DNA of 64,000 bases, from contig DASTYC010000026.1 of the NCBI GenBank assembly GCA_035765195.1, positions 248,001-312,000 on the forward strand, given 5' to 3'. The stretch's first letter is position 1. The number at the start of each line of letters is the position of its first letter. A model generated the notes under the pieces. The model was not told the DNA's origin and searched no databases. It saw only the letters and a list, made by a program, of their open reading frames with translations. The stretch comes from CALAED01 sp035765195. GTDB lineage: Bacteria; Actinomycetota; Actinomycetes; Streptosporangiales; Streptosporangiaceae. The translations under genes were made by a program, and so were the position numbers. Positions 1-6,231 of the stretch are shown here, in pieces.

Positions 1-413
1 AGGCCGAAGCAGCCGATCCGCTCCCCCTTCGCCATGGCGGGCAGCCACCGCTCCTTTTGCTCCGGCGAGCCGTACTTCCAGATCGCGTACATCGCCAGCG
101 ACCCCTGGACGGACATCAGGCTGCGCAACCCCGAGTCGACCGCCTCGAGCTCGAAGCACGCCAGGCCGTAGGAGACGGCGTTGGTGCCGGCGCAGCCGTA
201 CCCCTCCAGATGCATGCCGAGCAGCCCGAGCCCGCCGAGCCGCCGGGCCACGTCGCGGGCGGGCAGGGTGCCGGCCTCGAACCATTCCGCGATGTGCGGG
301 CGCAGCTCGCGATCGCAGAACTCACGGACCGTGGCGCGGATCGCCCGCTCCTCGTCCGTCAGCAGCCCATCGATCGCGAACAGCTCCAGCGGATGGACCG
401 GGGATCGCGGCAT
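1..413 (-). CDS. Acyl-CoA dehydrogenase, glutaryl-CoA dehydrogenase-like (partial, C-terminus outside window)
   Basis: The visible 137 codons read MPRSPVHPLELFAIDGLL at the N-terminus and run out of the window at ERIGCFGL. The stretch with LRSLMSVQGSLAMYAIWKYG followed by EQKERWLPAMAKGE is typical of the FAD-dependent acyl-CoA dehydrogenase family. The RSLMSVQ segment resembles glutaryl-CoA dehydrogenase, which oxidises and decarboxylates glutaryl-CoA in lysine and aromatic catabolism. Two ATG codons are adjacent (414-416 and 411-413). An AAGGAGG lies directly upstream and spaces better for the second, which I chose. The gene is divergent from the P450 at 521 across about 107 bp. The family call is firm; the substrate is inferred. 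Confidence 0.85.
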   Translation of the reverse strand, partial: MPRSPVHPLELFAIDGLLTDEERAIRATVREFCDRELRPHIAEWFEAGTLPARDVARRLGGLGLLGMHLEGYGCAGTNAVSYGLACFELEAVDSGLRSLMSVQGSLAMYAIWKYGSPEQKERWLPAMAKGERIGCFG

Positions 414-520
414 CATGCCTCCTTGACCGTCGCCCGAGGGCACCGCGGCCACGGGGTTGCTGACCGAGAACGAGGAACCGCTTGACGCTACCTTATGAAT
501 ACCCAGGGCAGTAACGAGCT

Positions 521-2023
521 GTGTCATGGTCTAGCGTCCGCGCCCCGGGCCGGCCCGCGTTGCCCGGGCTGCCCGAGTTGCCCAGCCTGTCCGCGGCCGA
601 CACCCTGCGGTTCAACCGCGATGTCGTGCTGCCGCTGTTGGCGCAGGGCCGGTACGCCCGCCGGCCCGCCATCGCCGGGGCCGCCGCGCGGACGGGGGCC
701 GACGGCCGGGCGATACTCCGGCTCGCCCGGCTGCGCCGCGACTACGGTCCCGGTCCGGTATGGGCGCGCGAGCTCGGCGAGCCCGTCCTGCTCGTGTTCT
801 CTCCCATGGACGTCCGGCGCGTTCTGGAGGACTCGGCACGCGAGTTCGCCGCCGACCCGATCGACAAGAAGCGGGGCATGGCGGTCTTCCAGCCGAACGG
901 GCTGGCGATCTCGCGCGGCAGCGAACGCACCAGCCGCCGGCACTTCACCGACGCCGTGCTGGGCGCCGGTCTCGGCGAGTGCGGGCCGCGTCTGCTCGCG
1001 GTGTGCAGGGAGGAGATCTCCTGCCTGATCGACGGGCTCACCGCCGCCGCGCTCGCCTCGGCGGGAGGCGGGTCCCGGTGGGTCGCCGGGGCGGCGCCGG
1101 GGCGCCGGTTCCGCCGGTCGGCGCGGACCATCGACTGGCCGGCGTTCCGTCGTGCCTTCGAGCGGATCGCGCGGCGCGTGGTGCTCGGCGACGGGGCCCG
1201 TGACGACGACGCCGTGAGCCGGCTGCTCGACGAGCTCATGCGGGACGCCAACCGCGCCCCCGCCCGCCGTTCGGTCGCGACACAGGCCCGGTTGGACAGG
1301 TTCATGGCCCACGTCCTCGGCCATGTGGCGGCGGCCGAGCCTGGCAGCCTCGCCGGCCTGTTCCAGCAGGCGCCGCAGGACGCCGTCACCTGCCCGGTCG
1401 GCCAGATCCCGCAATGGCTGTCCGGGATCCAGGACACCCTCGCGGTCAACGTCTACCGGGCGCTGGCGTTGATCTCGGCCCATCCGGAGCAGCGACGCCA
1501 CCTCGGCAAGGAACTGGCCGGTCGCGACACCACCACCCCGGAGGGCGTCGCCGCGCTGCCGCGGCTCACCGCCTGCCTGCAAGAGGCCATGCGGCTGTGG
1601 CCCACGACGCAGGTGATCTCGCGGGTCGGCGTCGTGGAGACCCGGTGGAACGGCACCATCGTTCCCCCGCACACCAAGTTCCTCATCTATCCGGCGTTCC
1701 ATCACCGGGACCGCAGGTACTACGACTTCGCCGACCGCTTCGCCCCCGACGTCTGGCTGCCCGGCGGCGCGGCGGTGAACGACTGGTCGTTCAACCACTT
1801 CGGCCATGGGCCAATGGCCTGCCCCGGCCGCGCCCTGTCGCTCGTCCTCGGCACGGCCGCGCTCGCCGAGTTCCTCGGCGGCTGCCACGTGCGGCCGCTC
1901 GGCGCCGATCTCGATCCGGCGCGCCGGATGCCTTACCAGCTCAACCCGAACGCGGTGCGGCTCGACCTGCTCCCCGCCATCGGCGGGCGGCGGCCGGGAG
2001 CGCTGTCGGCCCACGCCGTCTAA
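521..2023 (+). CDS. Cytochrome P450 with atypical I-helix
   Basis: A 500-residue haem-thiolate protein. The K-helix ExxR is E355-A-M-R358. The haem-binding loop is F427-G-H-G-P-M-A-C434-P-G, with C434 the axial ligand. The oxygen-activating I-helix motif, usually A/G-G-x-D/E-T, appears here as G302-I-Q-D305-T306, so the conserved Gly is replaced by Ile. That may alter oxygen activation or indicate a peroxide-using or non-monooxygenase enzyme. There is no membrane anchor. GTG is the start because no in-frame ATG precedes the conserved N-terminal region; the upstream Shine-Dalgarno is weak. It ends 8 bp from the convergent thiolase stop. No redox partner is adjacent and the substrate is unknown. 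Confidence 0.85.
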   Translation: MSWSSVRAPGRPALPGLPELPSLSAADTLRFNRDVVLPLLAQGRYARRPAIAGAAARTGADGRAILRLARLRRDYGPGPVWARELGEPVLLVFSPMDVRRVLEDSAREFAADPIDKKRGMAVFQPNGLAISRGSERTSRRHFTDAVLGAGLGECGPRLLAVCREEISCLIDGLTAAALASAGGGSRWVAGAAPGRRFRRSARTIDWPAFRRAFERIARRVVLGDGARDDDAVSRLLDELMRDANRAPARRSVATQARLDRFMAHVLGHVAAAEPGSLAGLFQQAPQDAVTCPVGQIPQWLSGIQDTLAVNVYRALALISAHPEQRRHLGKELAGRDTTTPEGVAALPRLTACLQEAMRLWPTTQVISRVGVVETRWNGTIVPPHTKFLIYPAFHHRDRRYYDFADRFAPDVWLPGGAAVNDWSFNHFGHGPMACPGRALSLVLGTAALAEFLGGCHVRPLGADLDPARRMPYQLNPNAVRLDLLPAIGGRRPGALSAHAV

Positions 2024-2031
2024 TCCCCGGC

Positions 2032-3201
2032 CTACACCTCCACGACGACGGCGCCGGCGGTGTCGCCGGCCGCGCACCCGGTGAACAGGCCGCGCCCGCC
2101 GCCGCGCGCCTCCAGCGCGGTGATCAGCTCGGTGATGGCGCGGGCGCCGGTCGGTCCCTGCGGATGGCCGTAGACCAGACTGCAGCCGTAGGGGTTCATC
2201 CGGTCGAGCGGAAAGCCGGTCTGGCGGGAGAACCACAGGTCGTTGACGGCGAACGGGTTGTGCGTGGTGACCACATCGATGTCGGCGATGTCGAGGCCGG
2301 CGTCGGCCAGCGCGGCGAGCGCCGCGGGGACCGGCGCCTGCGGCATCATCGCGGCCGCCACCCTGGCGAACGCCACCGACAGCACCCGGGCGACGCCCCT
2401 GCCGCCGCTCAGCTCGCCGGCCCGCTCGGGGGTGGCGATGACGAGGCCCGCGGTGCCGTCGGCCGGGTGGGTCTGGGAGCCGTACGTGACGACCCCGCCG
2501 GGCTTGACGGGGGCCAGCTTCGCCAGCCCCTCGGCGGTGGTCTCGTGCACGCCGTGATCGGCGGCCACCACGTCCGTCGCGCCCTTGCGTCCGGGGACGT
2601 GCACGGGCACGAGGTAGGGCCGGTCCCGCACCGCCTCGTACTGCTCGTAGCGGAGCAGCGTGACCTCGTCGAGCTCGGCGCGGGTGAACCCGCCCTCGGC
2701 CGCGACGTTCTCCGCGGTGTCGAGCATCGACTGGCCGGTCGTCGGATCGCAGGTCATCGGGTCGTTGACCCAGTGCTCGCCGTCCGGCGCCCCGCCGGGC
2801 CGCGACGGAGCGGGGAACAGCAGCGTGGGGCCGTTGCTGGTGCGGTCGGTGGTCAGCGCCAGCGTGACGTCGTGCGCGCCGAGCTCCACCTCGGTGGCGG
2901 CGGCCCGCACGCACGCCGCCGACGTGGCGCAGGCCTGGGCGATCGTCGGGCCGGTGGCATGGGGCGCGCCGAGGCGCCGCGCGATGGTGGTGACGCCGTA
3001 GAACGAGGTGAGCTGCGGCACGGTGGTGCCGAGGACGTAGTGGGTGATCGCATCCGCCGCGAGCCCCCGTGAGCCCAGCGCGCGAGCGGTCACGTCGACG
3101 GCCAGATCGACGCTGCTCATCTCGGCCAGCGGGCCCTGCCAGCGGCAGAACGGCGACGACCAGGCCAGTCCCAGCGGGATGGCGGCCTTGCTGAATCTCA
3201 T
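2032..3201 (-). CDS. Thiolase-family acetyl-CoA acyltransferase
   Basis: A 389-residue thiolase-fold protein that would perform reversible thiolytic cleavage or Claisen condensation of acyl-CoA in the cytosol. The nucleophilic Cys lies in AQACATS (C91), a conserved THNPF is near residue 314, GHPQGPTGAR is at about 345-354, and the C-terminal Cys loop is GCAAGD (C376). The last loop departs from the common CGGGG. ATG at 3201 is preceded by GAGGT with reasonable spacing. An upstream in-frame extension to 3405 is Arg/His-rich and looks non-coding. The neighbouring acyl-CoA dehydrogenase supports a role in beta-oxidation-like catabolism. Whether it acts as a degradative thiolase or as an SCP2-like thiolase is not settled. 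Confidence 0.85.
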   Translation of the reverse strand: MRFSKAAIPLGLAWSSPFCRWQGPLAEMSSVDLAVDVTARALGSRGLAADAITHYVLGTTVPQLTSFYGVTTIARRLGAPHATGPTIAQACATSAACVRAAATEVELGAHDVTLALTTDRTSNGPTLLFPAPSRPGGAPDGEHWVNDPMTCDPTTGQSMLDTAENVAAEGGFTRAELDEVTLLRYEQYEAVRDRPYLVPVHVPGRKGATDVVAADHGVHETTAEGLAKLAPVKPGGVVTYGSQTHPADGTAGLVIATPERAGELSGGRGVARVLSVAFARVAAAMMPQAPVPAALAALADAGLDIADIDVVTTHNPFAVNDLWFSRQTGFPLDRMNPYGCSLVYGHPQGPTGARAITELITALEARGGGRGLFTGCAAGDTAGAVVVEV

Positions 3202-3553
3202 CTCGTAGACCTCGGGGCGGGGTTGGACGGGTGGGTGCGACCGAAGCCGGCGCGGGCGGATGACCGTGCCGCGGGTGATGGTGCCATGCGTGACGCGTGC
3301 GTGATCGTGCTTGCTGCGAGCCGATGCCGGCGCCCGAGAGCCGGCGCCGGTACAGGCATCATGCCCGCCGAGGCGGCGATGGCCACCTGCGGGCCACCTG
3401 CCCATCGTTGGTCAGACCCCTCGTGACCGTCAACAATCGGCGAAAGAGGCCGACGATAAAGCGCCGCCGACGCGGGGCGCTCACGGCGAAAGAAGACAGT
3501 AGTCGTGACGGACTTGGGTGATCAGTCTGATATCAGATCATGCGGCTCGTCGG
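3202..3553. other. Non-coding gap between PaaX-type gene and thiolase
   Basis: About 350 bp without a credible gene: short frames here lack a ribosome-binding site and family features. The interval must hold the thiolase promoter. A perfect palindrome is at 3526-3537. No clear -35/-10 pair was found. Confidence 0.5.
3526..3537. promoter_or_regulatory. 12-bp perfect palindrome, possible operator
   Basis: TCTGATATCAGA is self-complementary over all 12 bases, and the flanks add a partial repeat (GATCAG before, GATCA after). It lies 16 bp past the PaaX-type stop codon and about 325 bp upstream of the thiolase start, so it could be an operator for the thiolase or part of a weak terminator. Function is inferred only. 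Confidence 0.35.
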
Positions 3554-4480
3554 TCACAGAGCGTTGACGACGCTGCGCGTCGTGTGATGCCGGACGAAGT
3601 CGGCGAGGTCGGCGGCGAACTCGCCGAGCACCTGCCGGATGCGGATCTCCGCCAGCGGCCCGAGCGTGTCGTAGACCTCGACGAACACCTCACGAGCCCG
3701 GGTGCGCGGCCAGTCGGCCGGGAGCACCTCGGCGGGCAGCTCGGGGTCGAGGCCGGGAAAGACCCGCCACGTGTCCATCACGCTGGTGCGCGCGAGCAGC
3801 GCATCGGTGGTGCCGACGCTGCCGAGCCTGATGCGGGACAGCAGCGGCTCGAACTTGGCGATGAAGTCTTCATAGGCGGTGCGCAGGTCGGCGAGGTCCC
3901 ACGCCGCGATAGGCGACCGGCCGCGGATCCCGCTGGCGCTGCGGAACACGGTCGCCCCTGTCACATCGAGCTCGTCGAGCACATGCTCGGCGTCGTCGGC
4001 GCTGACCCGGGGGGACACCCACACCCCGTCGTACAGCGGCGCGAAGCCGAGCCAGCGCAGCCTGGTACGCACCACGTGACGCAGGTCGCGCTGCTCTTCG
4101 GGCAGCGAGAACGCCGCGACGGTCCACCCGCCGTCCCACGGGAGCGTGCGCAGCCCGAACATCATGATGTGCTGGGCGCCCTCGGTCAGCACCTCGGCGG
4201 CGTGCTCGGTCAGCCCGTAGTAGGTGCGCCGGCCGATCTTCGAAGACTCCAGCAGCCCCCGCCTGGCCAGCCGGCTGAGCGCGGCGCGCGCGCCGACCGC
4301 CGACACGCCGAACTCCTCGGCGATGGCGACCAGCGCCGCGGACGGCAGGTGCTCCGCCCGGCCGTACCAGTAGTCACCCAATAGGGTGAGCAACAGGTGC
4401 TGCGGGGAGGTGCCGCTCTGCAGTCGCGGCAGCCCCACTCTGGTGGCACTGCGCGCGGGCTCCATGCCAACGTGAACCAC
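3554..4480 (-). CDS. PaaX-family transcriptional regulator (leaderless GTG start proposed)
   Basis: About 308 residues. The N-terminal winged helix contains LLLTLLGDYW, then FGVSAVGARAALSRLARRG, then RTYYGLT. The C-terminal part (WTVAAFSLPEEQRDLRHVVR, and later WRVFPGLDPELP) matches the PaaX effector-binding region. PaaX proteins repress aromatic acid catabolism in response to acyl-CoA ligands, so a CoA-linked role fits the adjacent thiolase, acyl-CoA dehydrogenase and Liv-type ATPases. I prefer the GTG at 4480 because a perfect TATAAT (4487-4492) stands 6 bp in front of it, the layout of a leaderless actinobacterial mRNA. The ATG at 4465 is the alternative but lacks a Shine-Dalgarno. Confidence 0.85.
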   Translation of the reverse strand: MVHVGMEPARSATRVGLPRLQSGTSPQHLLLTLLGDYWYGRAEHLPSAALVAIAEEFGVSAVGARAALSRLARRGLLESSKIGRRTYYGLTEHAAEVLTEGAQHIMMFGLRTLPWDGGWTVAAFSLPEEQRDLRHVVRTRLRWLGFAPLYDGVWVSPRVSADDAEHVLDELDVTGATVFRSASGIRGRSPIAAWDLADLRTAYEDFIAKFEPLLSRIRLGSVGTTDALLARTSVMDTWRVFPGLDPELPAEVLPADWPRTRAREVFVEVYDTLGPLAEIRIRQVLGEFAADLADFVRHHTTRSVVNAL

Positions 4481-4486
4481 GGGCAA

Positions 4487-4492
4487 ATTATA
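4487..4492 (-). promoter_or_regulatory. -10 box TATAAT of the PaaX-type gene
   Basis: On the minus strand a consensus TATAAT is followed by six bases and then the GTG start codon, so transcription would begin at or next to the start codon. No good -35 hexamer is visible at the usual distance. Confidence 0.5.
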
Positions 4493-4590
4493 CGCGTGAC
4501 AAAATTTCTTACGGTCGTGATCGAACTGCAACCTTAGACGAGATACGGAGAGGTGGCCTGCGCGCCACACGCCGGTCCGCTCCGCTCATC

Positions 4591-4620
4591 TGCGTTAATC
4601 CGCGTTCATCCGCGTTCATC
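4591..4620. repeat. 10-bp tandem repeats upstream of the PaaX-type gene
   Basis: Three consecutive units, TGCGTTAATC, CGCGTTCATC and CGCGTTCATC, with a partial copy on each side. The 10-bp period is close to one helical turn, so a protein binding each unit would contact one DNA face. The repeats lie between the livF stop and the regulator promoter. Confidence 0.5.
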
Positions 4621-4712
4621 CGCCCCGTCACACCGCGGCCGGGCCGGGCGTAAAGGCGGAAGATCCCTTACACCGTCCGTTTCATCGGTTCACCTGCCGT
4701 GGCCGGCCCTGG

Positions 4713-5384
4713 TCACGGCGGACCGCCGAGGTAGGCGCCGGCGACCGAAGGATCTCCGGCCAGTTCCTCGCACGGGCCCTCGGCGGCGACCCGGCCCGCC
4801 TCCAGGACGTAGGCGCGCCGGCACAGGTCGAACGCGAGCCGCGCGTTCTGCTCGATCAGCAGCACAGCCAGCCCGCGAGCGGCGTTGAGCTCGGCCAGGT
4901 GCCTGGCGAGGTCGGCGACGACGGTGGGCGCCAGCCCCAGCGAAAGCTCGTCGACCGCTATCACGTCGGGGCGGGCCATGAGCGCCCGGCCGACCGCCAC
5001 CATCTGCTGCTGCCCGCCCGACAACGTCTCGGCGCGCCGGCCGCGCAGCTCACGCAGCCCGGGCAGCACCTCGTAGACGAACGACGTGTCGCGGCCGCCC
5101 CGGCCGCGGGCGCCCGTCCGCCACGCGCCCAGCCGCAGGTTGTCCTCGACGCTCAGCCCGCGGAACAGATGGCGGCCCTCGGGGACCTGCGCCAGCCGGC
5201 CGCTGATCCGGACGCGCCCCGCCGCCGGGCGCAGCACCCCCGACAGCGTGTTGACCAGCGTCGACTTGCCCGCGCCGTTCGGGCCGATCAACGCCACCAT
5301 CTCACCCGGGGCCACCCGCAGGGAGACCCGGTCGAGCGCCGTCGACTGCCCGTACCTGACGACCAGATCCTGGACCTCGATCAT
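4713..5384 (-). CDS. livF: Branched-chain amino acid-type ABC transporter ATPase, LivF-like
   Basis: A 223-residue ATPase of the HAAT (LivF) type: Walker A GPNGAGKST, the LivF hallmark QVPEGRHLF, signature LSGGQQQM, Walker B VIAVDE, and H-loop region VLLIEQNA. It would energise uptake of amino acids or other carboxylates together with LivG. The ATG at 5384 has a GGAGGT six bases upstream. An earlier ATG at 5408 forms an ATGA overlap with the livG stop and could also be used, adding eight residues. No LivH, LivM or substrate-binding protein occurs in the window. Confidence 0.88.
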   Translation of the reverse strand: MIEVQDLVVRYGQSTALDRVSLRVAPGEMVALIGPNGAGKSTLVNTLSGVLRPAAGRVRISGRLAQVPEGRHLFRGLSVEDNLRLGAWRTGARGRGGRDTSFVYEVLPGLRELRGRRAETLSGGQQQMVAVGRALMARPDVIAVDELSLGLAPTVVADLARHLAELNAARGLAVLLIEQNARLAFDLCRRAYVLEAGRVAAEGPCEELAGDPSVAGAYLGGPP

Positions 5385-5404
5385 GGAAGCACCTCCGGGA
5401 CCGG

Positions 5405-6157
5405 TCATGCGTCGCCCAGGTAGGCGGAGACGACACGCGGGTTGGCGCGGATCCGCTGTGGAGTGTCCTCGGCGATGATCTGGCCGAGGTCGAGGACGGT
5501 CACCCGGTCGACGAGCCGGGAGACGAAAGCCACATCGTGCTCGATGAGCATCATGGTGATGCCGTCGGAGCGCAGGTCCTCGATCAGCTCGGCGAGCCGC
5601 TCGCGTTCGCGGGCGCGCAGGCCCGACGCGGGCTCGTCGAGCAGCAGCAGATCGGGGCCGGAGCACAGCGCGCGGGCCAGCTGCAGCGCGCGCTGCTGCC
5701 CCAGCGGCAGCGACTCGGCCGGCAGCTCGCCCCACGCCTCGAGGCCGACCCGGGCCAGCGCGGCCGTCGCCCGCTCGCGGATCGTCCGCTCCTCCCGCCG
5801 ATGCGCGGGCAGCCGCAACGCGGCCGCGGCGAAGCCGTGCCTGGTGCGAGCGTGCGCCCCCACCATGACGTTCTCCATCGCGGTCATGCCCTTGAAGATC
5901 CGGGCGCCCTGGAAGACGATCGCGACCCCGAGCGCCGCGCGCCGGTGCGGAGCGAGGCGGTCGAGGCGCGTGCCGCGGAACGTGATCGTGCCGTGGTCGG
6001 CGGGCAGGTGGCCGCTGATCAAGTTGAACAGGGTCGACTTGCCCGCGCCGTTCGGGCCGATGACACCGCGAATCTCACCGTCGGCGACGTCGATGCCGAC
6101 ATCGCGGACGGCGTAGACGCCGCCGAACGAACGTGACAGATCCTCGATATGGAGCAC
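5405..6157 (-). CDS. livG: Branched-chain amino acid-type ABC transporter ATPase, LivG-like
   Basis: A 250-residue ATPase with Walker A GPNGAGKST, the Q-loop in VFQGARIF, a degenerate signature ESLPLGQQRALQLARAL, Walker B LLLLDEP, and MMLIEHDVAFV around the switch His. These are LivG features. Start GTG at 6157 carries a strong AGGAGGT eight bases upstream. It is first of a two-gene operon with livF and divergent from the beta-galactosidase across 74 bp. The partner permeases are not adjacent, so the pair may serve permeases encoded elsewhere or be a remnant. Confidence 0.88.
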   Translation of the reverse strand: MLHIEDLSRSFGGVYAVRDVGIDVADGEIRGVIGPNGAGKSTLFNLISGHLPADHGTITFRGTRLDRLAPHRRAALGVAIVFQGARIFKGMTAMENVMVGAHARTRHGFAAAALRLPAHRREERTIRERATAALARVGLEAWGELPAESLPLGQQRALQLARALCSGPDLLLLDEPASGLRARERERLAELIEDLRSDGITMMLIEHDVAFVSRLVDRVTVLDLGQIIAEDTPQRIRANPRVVSAYLGDA

Positions 6158-6231
6158 GGAGCGGACCTCCTGGCTGCGAACACCCCCGCTCGTGCGCCGA
6201 ATGTATCACCGGAGTTGATAGAACAAAGGTG

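Noticed and set aside
524..2914. Very long open frame on the minus strand opposite the P450 and thiolase
   Set aside because: In GC-rich DNA the third-position bias keeps antisense frames open. The translation is low-complexity Arg/Gly/Ala and matches no family, while the opposite strand carries clear P450 motifs.
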